Positions 1-7,097 of a stretch of DNA of 14,999 nt are shown piece after piece (within the stretch, counting starts at the first letter, position 1; each line of letters starts with the position of its first letter). Source of the stretch: CALMFQ01 sp964495595 (GTDB lineage Bacteria; Pseudomonadota; Gammaproteobacteria; Burkholderiales; SCOH01); contig CAZBWH010000073.1 of assembly GCA_964495595.1 (NCBI GenBank), positions 1 to 14,999 on the forward strand, read 5' to 3'. The notes beneath the pieces were generated by a model that did no database searches, was not told the origin of the DNA, and worked only from the letters and a program-made list of their open reading frames with translations. Both the position numbers and the translations under genes were made by a program.

Positions 1-327
1 GCTTTCCTCTATCACCAGCAGCGCGACCCGCGAGCCCTGGCGCTGGCCGAACAGGCTTTGTCATTGCAGCCCGAGCTGCCGGCGGTGCAGGACACGATTG
101 CCATGATCTTGCTGGATACGGGGCAGGCGCCGCGTGCGCTGGCCTTGCTGGAGAAGGCGGCGAAAGCTGCCCCCGGCCAGCCGGATATCCAGCTCCATTT
201 GGCTCAGGCGCTGGCTCGCAATGCCCAGAAGCAGCGGGCCCAGGCCGTGCTGCAGGCCCTTTCGCCGGACATGCGGCGCCGGCTGGACCAGACTGAACTC
301 AACCAGCTCGAATCACAACTCAAGTGA
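1..327 (+). CDS. C-terminal part of a TPR-repeat protein, probable PrsT paralogue (5' end outside window)
   Basis: The reading frame is open from base 1 to a TGA at 325-327, so only the last 108 residues of the protein are present. They are Ala/Leu/Gln-rich helical pairs with TPR spacing: residues such as the LALAEQALSLQPELP segment, then IAMILLDTGQAPRALALLEKA and LHLAQALARN. The stretch aligns by eye, almost without gaps, with the C-terminal end of the next gene, where the equivalents are LATAEQARKLSGDAP, LASVLLANGRRQEAIALWQQA and LHLAQAYVAAG. It is therefore most likely the end of a second PrsT-like TPR protein of a PEP-CTERM system rather than an unrelated TPR protein. Only 7 bases separate its stop from the next ATG, so the two genes are probably co-transcribed. 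The exact family cannot be fixed from the fragment. Confidence 0.8.
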   Translation, partial: AFLYHQQRDPRALALAEQALSLQPELPAVQDTIAMILLDTGQAPRALALLEKAAKAAPGQPDIQLHLAQALARNAQKQRAQAVLQALSPDMRRRLDQTELNQLESQLK

Positions 328-334
328 GATCCTG

Positions 335-3139
335 ATGCCCGCTTGCCTTTTTTCAAATCGCCGGGTAGTGCGCCGTGCCGTGCTGACCGTGTTGCTGCTT
401 GCCGGAGCAGGCACGGGATGCGCCGATCGCGTGGCGCCCGAGCAGCAGCTTGCCCAAGCCAGGCTGGCCAGGCAATCGGGGCAGCCAAAAACCGCCATCA
501 TCCTGCTCAAGAACGTGCTGGAGGCGCAGCCTGGCAATACCGATGCCCGGCTGATGCTGGGCGAACTGTATCTGGACAGCGGCACACCCGAGCTGGCTGA
601 AATCGAGTTGCAGAAGGCTCTTGCTGGCAAAGGGGATCGCAAGCGGGTTTACTTCGCCTGGGCCAGGGCCCTGCTGGCGTCGGGTGCCTACGATAAGCTG
701 CAGGCGCTCACCCCTGCACAGGAGCCGACATTGGCCGATCATCCCGATTGGTTGGCCATCAAGGCGGAAGGTTTGGCCAGCAGCGGCAAGCTGGCGCAAG
801 CCAGGGCAGCGTATTCATCGATTATCGGCAGGCAGGCCGACCACCTGCCGGCCTTGTTGGGGCTGGCGAAGCTTGCCATCGTTGCCAGGGAGTTTGAGGT
901 TGCCAGTGCTCAGCTCGATGAGCTGCTGAAGAAATGGCCGGATCAACCTGATGTATTGCAGGCTCGGGCCGAGGTGTTGCGGCATCAGGGTAAAGCCGCC
1001 GAGGCGGAACCGTATTTCACCCGCGCACTGCAGGCCGATCCGAAGCGGATTGAAGTGATTGCGACCCTGGCGGTGATGGCGGTGGAACGCAACGATCCGG
1101 CCGGCTGCCAGCGTTTGCTGGCTGACATCCGTCGCGTCAGCCCGGGGCATCCACTCGAACACTATGTTTCGGCCATGCTGGCCAATCACCAGAAGCAGTA
1201 TGACCGTGCGTGGGAACTGATCCAGAAGCCATTACAGACCCATTTCCGCCATCCGGGCGTACGTACCCTGGCTGGCGTGATTGCCCTGCAAAAAGGCATG
1301 TACCAGCAGGCCGAGACGCTGCTGGCATCAGTGCTGGAGGGCAATCCCCACAGTGGCCGGGTGAGGCTGTTGCTGGCCAGCGCGCTGCTTGGCAGTGCGC
1401 AGCCAGACCGGGCCCTGGACGTGCTGGCGCCGGCATTGCAGGCCGGAGCGCCGGTGCCGGAGCTGTATCTGCTGGCCGGCGAGGCCGCCATGCAGGCGCA
1501 GGACTATCGTTCAGCCGCCAGCCACCTGGCCCGTGCAGTCGAGCTCAATCCGCGCAGCACCCCCACCCGTACGCGGCTGGCGTTCAGCCGGATTGCTGCT
1601 GGCGACGTCGGCAAAGGGATCGAGGAATTGCGCCGCATGGCCAGCGAAGACAAGCAAGGCATTGCTGCCGAGCTTGCCATTGCTTCGGTGCTGGCGGAGA
1701 AGAGGCAGTTCGGCGAGGCCATGCAGGCGCTGGATGATGCAGCAGGAAAACAGCCGCAGTCGGCGTCCCTGGGGCAAATGCGTGCTGCCATCCATCTCGC
1801 GCAGGGAGAGCCGGCCAAGGCGCGCAGCGAGCTGGAACAGGTGTTGACGTTACGGCCAGGTTTTCTGCCGGCGATCAACCAGCTGGCCGCCCTTGATGCG
1901 CGGGCAGGCCAACCCGAACAGGGCGCCAGCCGGTTCCGGTCGCTATTGCGCGACGATCCTGCCAATGTGCGGGCCCGATTGCTGTTTGCCGACTATCTGG
2001 CTCATTCGGTTGGCCGGCCGGCCGAGGCGATCGCCGAACTGGATCGCGTACGCAAAGACAAGCCCGACCACGCCGAGGCCGCTTTCCTGCTGACCCGGCT
2101 CTATATCCAGTCTGGCAACAGCAAGCAGGCACTGGCGGTGGCGCAGGACTTCGCCTCCGGGCATGGTTCCGACCCAGCCGCACTGGATCATCTGGGGCAG
2201 GCGCAACTGGCCAGCGGTGCGTTGAACCAGGCGCAAGCCACTTACCAGCAACTGGTTCAGCTGCAACCCCGGTCGGCGCTGGCCCGTTTCCGGCTTGGGC
2301 ATGTCAAAAGCCGGCTTGGCCAGACTGACGCAGCGCTGACAGAGCTTGGACAGGCGGTCACACTGAATCCGCGGTACACCGAGGCGTATGTCCACATGGC
2401 GTCGCTTCTGCAGTCTGGTCGTCGTTACGCCGAGATGGGCAAGCTGGCTGCTGATCTGCAGCGCCGCTTCCCCGATGGCTCGACCGGTTATGTCATTGAG
2501 GGAGACGGCCACGCCTATGAGGGGCGCTTTGCCGAGGCGGCCGCCGCGTATCAGAAAGCCTTCGCCCTCGCTCCCAGTGGCGAAACGGCCATCAAGCGCC
2601 ATTTCGCCTTGCGTTCAGCCGGCAACACTCAGACGGCAGACCAAGGGCTGGCTGACTGGCTGCGGCATCACCCTGGCGACCTGACGGTTACGCTGTACCT
2701 GGCCGAGACGGCGATGCAAGAGGGCAACTACAGCAAAGCCATTCCCCTGTTTGAAGCCGCAGACAAGAGCCGGCCGAATAATCCGCTGGTGCTGAACAAC
2801 CTGGCGTGGGCCTATCTGCAGACCGGGCGTCCCGGCGCGCTGGCAACGGCCGAGCAGGCCAGAAAACTGTCGGGTGACGCTCCGGCGATTGTCGACACCC
2901 TTGCATCAGTGTTGCTGGCCAATGGCAGGCGTCAGGAGGCCATTGCATTGTGGCAGCAAGCCTCGGTCAAGGGGGGCAACGTGCCAGCAGTCATCCATTT
3001 GCATCTGGCGCAGGCCTACGTGGCTGCCGGCGAGATCAACAAGGCCCGGGTCGCCTTGCGCCCCTTGCTGCAGCTGGATCCGTCGCTCAAGGAGTGGCAG
3101 CAGGCCAAAGCCTTGTCTGATTCCCTGCAGGGGCGCTGA
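335..3139 (+). CDS. prsT: PEP-CTERM system TPR-repeat protein PrsT (probable lipoprotein)
   Basis: This 934-residue protein is made almost entirely of degenerate 34-residue TPR units, on the order of twenty, behind an N-terminal export signal. Length, the N-terminal pattern (signal, Cys, then a first unit reading TAIILLKNVLEAQPGNTDAR) and the C-terminal LNNLAWAYLQTG block fit PrsT, the large TPR protein of XrtA/EpsH exosortase (PEP-CTERM) loci. PrsT is thought to act at the cell envelope in exopolysaccharide and sorting functions, but its exact role is not established. The frame is open further upstream to base 134, but I chose ATG 335. It gives a signal peptide (RR at residues 9-10 and 13-14, then VLTVLLLAGAG), a candidate lipid-attachment Cys29, and a start 7 bases after the previous stop. 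The lipobox GTGC has Gly at -3 instead of the usual Leu/Ala/Val. The Shine-Dalgarno sequence is weak (AAGTGAGA). The gene converges on the nitroreductase with a 35-base gap. Confidence 0.85.
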   Translation: MPACLFSNRRVVRRAVLTVLLLAGAGTGCADRVAPEQQLAQARLARQSGQPKTAIILLKNVLEAQPGNTDARLMLGELYLDSGTPELAEIELQKALAGKGDRKRVYFAWARALLASGAYDKLQALTPAQEPTLADHPDWLAIKAEGLASSGKLAQARAAYSSIIGRQADHLPALLGLAKLAIVAREFEVASAQLDELLKKWPDQPDVLQARAEVLRHQGKAAEAEPYFTRALQADPKRIEVIATLAVMAVERNDPAGCQRLLADIRRVSPGHPLEHYVSAMLANHQKQYDRAWELIQKPLQTHFRHPGVRTLAGVIALQKGMYQQAETLLASVLEGNPHSGRVRLLLASALLGSAQPDRALDVLAPALQAGAPVPELYLLAGEAAMQAQDYRSAASHLARAVELNPRSTPTRTRLAFSRIAAGDVGKGIEELRRMASEDKQGIAAELAIASVLAEKRQFGEAMQALDDAAGKQPQSASLGQMRAAIHLAQGEPAKARSELEQVLTLRPGFLPAINQLAALDARAGQPEQGASRFRSLLRDDPANVRARLLFADYLAHSVGRPAEAIAELDRVRKDKPDHAEAAFLLTRLYIQSGNSKQALAVAQDFASGHGSDPAALDHLGQAQLASGALNQAQATYQQLVQLQPRSALARFRLGHVKSRLGQTDAALTELGQAVTLNPRYTEAYVHMASLLQSGRRYAEMGKLAADLQRRFPDGSTGYVIEGDGHAYEGRFAEAAAAYQKAFALAPSGETAIKRHFALRSAGNTQTADQGLADWLRHHPGDLTVTLYLAETAMQEGNYSKAIPLFEAADKSRPNNPLVLNNLAWAYLQTGRPGALATAEQARKLSGDAPAIVDTLASVLLANGRRQEAIALWQQASVKGGNVPAVIHLHLAQAYVAAGEINKARVALRPLLQLDPSLKEWQQAKALSDSLQGR

Positions 3140-3174
3140 GCGGGGGGGCAAAATCTCCCCTGGCACAGCATGGG

Positions 3175-4248
3175 TCAGGCGGTCTGCATCAACTGCTGAA
3201 GTGAAATCCGGCGCGATGCAACCGGACGATGGGCCGGATGACCTACCCGCAACAACATCGCCAGGGAGTGCCCCGGCCGGAGGCCAAGACAGGCGCTGAC
3301 CTGCTGCTCCAGCCTCCGCGCCGCCTCTCGGTGCGCCTGCGGTAGTTGCTGATGCTTCAGCCGTTGCAACTGGTCTGCAATCACATAGAACGGCTGCACG
3401 GCCAGCCCGGCCTGATTGAGTAGAACCCACACTTGCTGCATCAGTTCGCCGGCCAGAAAGCCGGTTTCCGGTTGCTCGTCGCGCACAATCGCCACCAGTG
3501 CCGGCGATGCCCGCACCGGCTGGGCCTCCATCGCCGCCAGCAGGCGGTAGAAGTGAATCCGGTTCAGCCGCTGCATGGTGGTCCAGCTTGAAATGGCTTT
3601 CAGCAGTTGCCTGCCGCCAGGGGGAAGGTGGAAAGTGGCGACATCCAGCCCGTCGTTGCGGTCGACATCGCTCGGGGTAAAGCGAAGGCTGGCGGCCAGC
3701 CATTCGTGCACCTCCTGATTCTGAAACCGGAGTGCCGAGGCATCGCTGACCAGGCGGGCCAGTGCTCCGATGGTGTTCCGGTCATCCAGCCACAGGGCGT
3801 TTACCTCTGCTGGCCGGTAAGCCGGCCAACCTGCCGGCTGGCTTACCGGAGTGCGTTTGAATGGATGGCGATTGGTGTGGCGCTGCCTGATCGTATCCAG
3901 CTCTGCCGCTGCAGCCTCGATTTGCCCGCCCTGCCTGCCAGCCAGCGCCAGTCTGGCCAGCAGCAGCGGCTGAGCCCGGTCGGGGCGATACTGGCTGCCC
4001 GGCGCCCATCCTCCCGCCCGGGCGACCCGGGCCATGCTGTCCATCATTGCCCCGGCCGCCAGTTCGGTGGCCTCGGCATCTGGCCCGAACGTTTTGCCCG
4101 CAGCCCGCACTGGATCGTAGTAGATATCTATCGCCTCGGCAGTGGGCAGCATTCGCCATGGCTGGGTATTGTCGGCAGAGGGCGCCCAGCGTGCCGCTTC
4201 CAGCAAGAGCGCGGTCATCGGAGCGAGGGAGGGTGGCTGATGGGGCAT
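3175..4248 (-). CDS. Acg-type nitroreductase family FMN oxidoreductase
   Basis: The 357-residue product carries the nitroreductase N-terminal signature AARWAPSADNTQPWRM (residues 18-33), expected to contact FMN phosphate. It also has RHTNRHPF at 123-130, resembling the RRT(D/N)RRPF block of Acg-like enzymes, then GLAVQPFYVIAD at 281-292 and a terminal LLRVGH...RPVASRR at 332-347. Its length is about that of the tandem-fold Acg family and much more than a classical 200-residue nitroreductase. It probably binds FMN and performs NAD(P)H-linked redox chemistry or flavin sequestration; the substrate is unknown. The frame is open to an ATG at 4302, but ATG 4248 is preceded by AGGA at about -10 and matches the conserved start better. 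It lies downstream of the PEP-CTERM gene terminator, so it probably has its own promoter, which I could not identify convincingly. Fusions of ThiF-like and Acg-like domains (Rv1355c/MoeY type) suggest a link to the nearby ThiF gene. Confidence 0.8.
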   Translation of the reverse strand: MPHQPPSLAPMTALLLEAARWAPSADNTQPWRMLPTAEAIDIYYDPVRAAGKTFGPDAEATELAAGAMMDSMARVARAGGWAPGSQYRPDRAQPLLLARLALAGRQGGQIEAAAAELDTIRQRHTNRHPFKRTPVSQPAGWPAYRPAEVNALWLDDRNTIGALARLVSDASALRFQNQEVHEWLAASLRFTPSDVDRNDGLDVATFHLPPGGRQLLKAISSWTTMQRLNRIHFYRLLAAMEAQPVRASPALVAIVRDEQPETGFLAGELMQQVWVLLNQAGLAVQPFYVIADQLQRLKHQQLPQAHREAARRLEQQVSACLGLRPGHSLAMLLRVGHPAHRPVASRRISLQQLMQTA

Positions 4249-4318
4249 GGAGGCATCCTGCGATGAGTGGATCGACGATAGTGACATGCTCAAGTGAAGC
4301 ATAACCGAGCTTGCCAGA

Positions 4319-4354
4319 CAAAAAAAAGCCTCCTGGAAGGGCTCCAGGAGGCTT
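4319..4354 (-). terminator. Rho-independent terminator of the PEP-CTERM gene
   Basis: A perfect 12-bp stem (4326-4337 paired with 4343-4354) encloses a 5-base loop, and on the - strand it runs straight into an oligo-T tract (the A run at 4320-4327 of the + strand). It lies 19 bases beyond the stop codon of the PEP-CTERM gene. This is the strongest terminator in the window. It separates the PEP-CTERM gene from the nitroreductase. Confidence 0.93.
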
Positions 4355-4373
4355 GGGTTCAGGCTTGAAGGTG

Positions 4374-5162
4374 TTACTTGACGGCTTTGCGACGGGCCGA
4401 GAACGCAATGCCCAGTGCGCCAATGCCCAACAAGGCCATCAGGCCAGGTTCGGGAACCGAACGACCGGCGATACTGACGACACCCGCCAGCGGCGTCTGA
4501 CCATGAGGTGGCGCACCGACTCTGCTAAACGTTGAGTTCAGGTCGAAGTCAGCAAATCCACCCATCAGGTCGCTCACACTATTAGTGTCCAGATGGTACG
4601 CAGCCAAGCCGCCGGTCACATCCAGTCGACCATTTCCGCGGCCGGAGTCAACGCCAGTACCAAAGTTGCTGCCTTCAGACAGCAATGTACCTGTCCGGCC
4701 AGTGATTACGTCTTTGAAGGTGTGTCCTGCCAGTGACAGCCAAAGCGTGCCATCCGCTGCATTAGCGAGATCCTGGGCTTGGCCGCTTGAGGCGAATGGG
4801 TTGAAGTTGATCTGGCTGCCGGTACCAACATAAAAATTGATCCAGCCACCGGTGAATTCCAGCGTTGAAGGTGTCGCCCCCGGCAGCAAGGTATAGCCAC
4901 CGAACACATAGGTCAGCTCGCAAGTGCCCCAGCCACCGATGCAGATGTTCGAATTGCCGTTGATCTGGTTGACGATGCCGTAGCCGTTGATGGATGCGCC
5001 CGGTGCAATCGACGGAACGCCAGCCAGCGATACGATGTTTTCGTAGACCGTGGTGGCTTCAAAAATGGGCGAGGGGGCAGGCAATTTGATCCCGCCGACA
5101 TTGATTGCCAAAGCCGGCGCCGAGAGGGCACCTAACGCGATCGCAAGTAGTGATTTTTTCAT
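4374..5162 (-). CDS. Secreted PEP-CTERM sorting domain protein
   Basis: The 262-residue product has a standard signal peptide (MKKSLLAIALGALSAPALA, likely cut after Ala19). A Gly/Asn/Ser-rich extracellular region follows, and the C-terminus is a textbook PEP-CTERM tail: VPEP at 236-239, a hydrophobic segment LMALLGIGALGIAF, then a basic ARRKAVK end. Such tails are recognised and cleaved by exosortase at the inner membrane, releasing the protein to the surface or exopolysaccharide matrix. The only two mature-region cysteines, C74 and C81 in NICIGGWGTCELTY, could form a disulfide. No enzymatic motif is visible, so the function is unknown. Start is clear: AAGGAGAG sits 5 bases before the ATG. 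A sigma-54 type promoter lies upstream at 5242-5256 and a strong terminator lies downstream, so it looks like a separately controlled single-gene unit. The exosortase itself is not in the window. Confidence 0.93.
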   Translation of the reverse strand: MKKSLLAIALGALSAPALAINVGGIKLPAPSPIFEATTVYENIVSLAGVPSIAPGASINGYGIVNQINGNSNICIGGWGTCELTYVFGGYTLLPGATPSTLEFTGGWINFYVGTGSQINFNPFASSGQAQDLANAADGTLWLSLAGHTFKDVITGRTGTLLSEGSNFGTGVDSGRGNGRLDVTGGLAAYHLDTNSVSDLMGGFADFDLNSTFSRVGAPPHGQTPLAGVVSIAGRSVPEPGLMALLGIGALGIAFSARRKAVK

Positions 5163-5167
5163 TACAA

Positions 5168-5175
5168 CTCTCCTT
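5168..5175 (-). promoter_or_regulatory. Strong ribosome binding site of the PEP-CTERM gene
   Basis: AAGGAGAG on the - strand, 5 bases ahead of the ATG at 5162, is close to the ideal Shine-Dalgarno sequence. It is stronger than those of neighbouring genes and fits a product made in quantity when switched on. Confidence 0.85.
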
Positions 5176-5241
5176 GAATCTGGGTGTCGTGAAACAGGCC
5201 CAATGTTGGTCAGACTTGAAGATTACTCGATCCATACTTGA

Positions 5242-5256
5242 GCATTATCCGTGCCA
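5242..5256 (-). promoter_or_regulatory. Sigma-54 (RpoN) -24/-12 promoter of the PEP-CTERM gene
   Basis: The - strand reads TGGCACGGATAATGC, which matches the sigma-54 consensus TGGCACG-N4-TTGC at every defined position but one (ATGC instead of TTGC). The GG and GC dinucleotides have the correct spacing. Transcription would start near 5230, giving a leader of about 68 bases. RpoN-dependent expression needs an enhancer-binding protein. PEP-CTERM systems of the XrtA type encode one, PrsR, with the kinase PrsK, so this promoter is the natural target for that pair; the link is inference. Confidence 0.8.
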
Positions 5257-5259
5257 TGT

Positions 5260-5277
5260 TTTGCAAGGCGTTGTAAA
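5260..5277. repeat. Inverted repeat next to the sigma-54 promoter
   Basis: Two 7-base half-sites, TTTGCAA and TTGTAAA, are arranged as a dyad around a 4-base spacer (one mismatch). The dyad lies 3 bases upstream of the -24 element. It may be an operator or an activator site, but enhancer sites for sigma-54 activators usually lie farther upstream and no second copy was seen. Confidence 0.4.
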
Positions 5278-5322
5278 GAATGTTTTTTCTTTATGCGGCG
5301 CGCCAGATTGGGCGGGGTGTGT

Positions 5323-5346
5323 AAAAAAAACCGACAAGACCGGCTT
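5323..5346 (-). terminator. Probable Rho-independent terminator of the ThiF-like gene
   Basis: On the - strand AAGCCG and CGGTTT pair (6 bp, one G-U) around a 7-base loop and continue into a run of eight Ts (A run at 5323-5330 on the + strand). It starts at the stop codon of the ThiF-like gene. The stem is short but the T tract is long. It would end the synthase-ThiF transcript before the sigma-54 promoter. Confidence 0.7.
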
Positions 5347-6212
5347 CAGTGTGTAGGGCGGGAGCGGGAAAGCATTCGGTGCGCCAGACGGATTTTCAGC
5401 CTTTGCAGCAGCCCGGCATTGCCCGATGGCAACGTGGTGATGGTGAACTGGTTGCGGTAGGCGTCGAAATGCATGCCCCTGGGGGCGGCAATGATGTCGC
5501 CACGCTTGAGCAGGATTTTCAGGGCATTGGTCGCCGCTACGCCGGCACACAACTGGCAGGCCATACCGGTGGATGGCCCTTTCCGGTTGGCCAGGTCGAT
5601 CCGTAAGGGGTCGACCAGGTAGCCCATGTGCAGCCGTGCCGGAGCCAGCCCGAGCAGGAAACGGATTCCCTGCTCGAATTCATCGTGCCCTTCCAGGCGG
5701 AAGTATTGTTCGAAGGTCATCTGGCCGGGCATGAAGATAAGCATCGCGGTGCCCATGCCGAGCGGGGCTGCCGTGATGGCGGGAATGCCTTTGGTGGCGC
5801 AGGCGGCAAACATTTTGCGCCGGGCATCGAAGGCGAAGAAATCCAGACTGTCGACGTACAGGTCGACATCGCGCAGAAAATCATCCAGATTGCTGTCGTC
5901 GACGCCGGCCGGAAAGCGGCGTAGCTGCAGTTCCGGGTTGATATCCAGCGCCATCCGGCTGAGCACGTCGACCTTGGGCTGGCCGAGTGTCGAGACCATT
6001 GCGCCGGCCTGGCGGTTGAAGTTCGGGACGTCAAAGGTGTCGAAATCAGCCAGGGTGAAGGCGCCGATTCCCAGTCGGGCAAGCGTCAACAGGTGGCTGC
6101 CGCCTACCCCACCCAGCCCGGCAATCGCGATCCGCTTGCCGCGCAGTTGCTGCTGTTCGGCTTCGGTAACCCAGCCCAGATTGCGGGAAAACGCGTGGAG
6201 GTAATCAAACAT
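5346..6212 (-). CDS. ThiF/MoeB/HesA (E1-like) family adenylyltransferase
   Basis: The 288-residue protein has the E1-like nucleotide-binding fold. It shows GLGGVGGS at 32-39 (Rossmann P-loop), ADFDTFDVPNFNRQ at 55-68 containing the Asp and N-x-x-R/Q residues that bind ATP, GQPKV at 77-81 with the conserved Lys80, and YVDSLD at 119-124 in place of the usual DCTDN. Family members adenylate a C-terminal carboxylate, normally on a ubiquitin-like or sulfur-carrier protein. A single CxxC (C219/C222) is present where canonical members have the second half of a four-Cys zinc site. The first CxxC is not seen, so zinc binding is doubtful. No ThiS/MoaD-like partner lies in the window. It follows the N-acyl amino acid synthase by 47 bases and is probably in its operon. 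The Shine-Dalgarno sequence is weak. The true substrate is unknown. Confidence 0.85.
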   Translation of the reverse strand: MFDYLHAFSRNLGWVTEAEQQQLRGKRIAIAGLGGVGGSHLLTLARLGIGAFTLADFDTFDVPNFNRQAGAMVSTLGQPKVDVLSRMALDINPELQLRRFPAGVDDSNLDDFLRDVDLYVDSLDFFAFDARRKMFAACATKGIPAITAAPLGMGTAMLIFMPGQMTFEQYFRLEGHDEFEQGIRFLLGLAPARLHMGYLVDPLRIDLANRKGPSTGMACQLCAGVAATNALKILLKRGDIIAAPRGMHFDAYRNQFTITTLPSGNAGLLQRLKIRLAHRMLSRSRPTH

Positions 6213-6259
6213 GGCAATGCCGCCCGATGAGCAAGAGGATCCTGGCCGCAGGGCGGGGA

Positions 6260-7021
6260 TCAGTTGATGGTAAACAGCCGGCCGGCGATACCGTCAGCTT
6301 CGGCAGGCGAGAAGAAATAGGGGTAGATGGAGCGTTCGGAGCTGCCGAGTTCCGGCCGGCCACCGATGCGCTGCACTTCGTCGTGAATGTAATCGAGCGA
6401 GACCGACAGCAGCACGGCCGGAGCGTTGACCCGCGGGTTCATTCGTTCCGGCCCCAGCACATGAAAACCGAGCATGCGCTGATAAAACTTGACGTGGCGC
6501 GGGTTGACTTCAATGACGATGTGGCTGTACTGGAATACTTCGCGGGCGTAGATCACGGCGATGTGAAACAGTGCGGCCAGCACTTTTTTCGACTTCACTT
6601 CGCTGTCGACCGCCAGCTTGATGAATTCGCACAGCCGCAGGCCTTGCTCGCGCAGTGGGTCGATTACATCCTGATAGAGCTGGTCGACCAGGAGGCCGAG
6701 TTCGGAGTCGAAGTTGATGCTGATGGTGCCAATGGTCATGTCGCTGTCAGAGGCGACTATGGTGACCCGGTTGGGATTGTCTTCCAGTGCGGTCGCGGCC
6801 GAGTAGCCGCGCCAGGAATACATTTTGTTGATCAGCATGCTGGCCGAGCTGCGTTTGCCGGCATTATCGGCCAGACGGATCTTGAATTCTCTCTTTTGCA
6901 TGGCCAGTTCTTGTGTGCCTTCCTGCTCGGGCTGCTCAAGGCACAGGCTGCGATCCGGTCTGAGCCCTTCGTAGGGCACGCCGATGATGGTGGAGTCCTG
7001 ATCGGAATCGTCAATGGTCAT
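6260..7021 (-). CDS. FeeM-type long-chain N-acyl amino acid synthase
   Basis: This 253-residue protein belongs to the GNAT-like acyltransferases related to FeeM, which move a long fatty acyl chain from an acyl carrier protein to an amino acid such as tyrosine. The visible signatures are MYSWRGY (67-73), GTISINFDSELGLLVDQLY (98-116), the characteristic LCEFIKLAVDS (130-140) and EVNPRHVKFYQRMLGF (171-186). Long-chain N-acyl amino acid synthases are documented to cluster with PEP-CTERM/exosortase systems, and here it sits near a PEP-CTERM substrate and PrsT. The frame is open to a TTG at 7066, but that codon lies upstream of the predicted transcription start, so ATG 7021 is preferred (GGGG about 10 bases ahead, weak). 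The first 40 residues are Asp/Glu/Gln-rich and probably disordered. The amino acid used and the carrier protein cannot be told from sequence. Confidence 0.85.
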   Translation of the reverse strand: MTIDDSDQDSTIIGVPYEGLRPDRSLCLEQPEQEGTQELAMQKREFKIRLADNAGKRSSASMLINKMYSWRGYSAATALEDNPNRVTIVASDSDMTIGTISINFDSELGLLVDQLYQDVIDPLREQGLRLCEFIKLAVDSEVKSKKVLAALFHIAVIYAREVFQYSHIVIEVNPRHVKFYQRMLGFHVLGPERMNPRVNAPAVLLSVSLDYIHDEVQRIGGRPELGSSERSIYPYFFSPAEADGIAGRLFTIN

Positions 7022-7068
7022 GTTGCTGCCCCGTTGCAATACCGGGAAAAGTTCAGTGTGATGCAAAA

Positions 7069-7097
7069 AGTATAGAACTAATCCAGTGACATGCCAT
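7069..7097 (-). promoter_or_regulatory. Candidate sigma-70 promoter of the N-acyl amino acid synthase operon
   Basis: On the - strand ATGGCA (-35, 4 of 6 consensus) at 7092-7097 and TATACT (-10, 5 of 6) at 7069-7074 are separated by 17 bases. Transcription would begin near 7062, about 40 bases before the ATG at 7021. This supports that ATG over the upstream TTG. Confidence 0.5.

Noticed and set aside
134..334. Upstream extension of the PrsT frame to base 134
   Set aside because: It overlaps the preceding TPR gene in another frame, gives an Arg/Trp-rich nonsense N-terminus and would bury the signal peptide.
3143..3163. GGGG...CCCC hairpin between the convergent prsT and nitroreductase genes
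   Set aside because: The stem is only 4-5 bp and no T tract follows on either strand, so it is not a credible terminator.
4286..4302. Dyad ATGCT-N7-AGCAT upstream of the nitroreductase
   Set aside because: The 5-base arms are too short to claim an operator without a second copy.
4291..4316. TGGCAAG...TTATGC on the - strand as a second sigma-54 promoter, ahead of the nitroreductase
   Set aside because: The GG and GC elements are three bases too far apart for a -24/-12 promoter.
6227..7075. 282-codon + strand open frame opposite the N-acyl amino acid synthase
   Set aside because: It covers the same bases as a protein with clear FeeM signatures and has no motif or ribosome site of its own.
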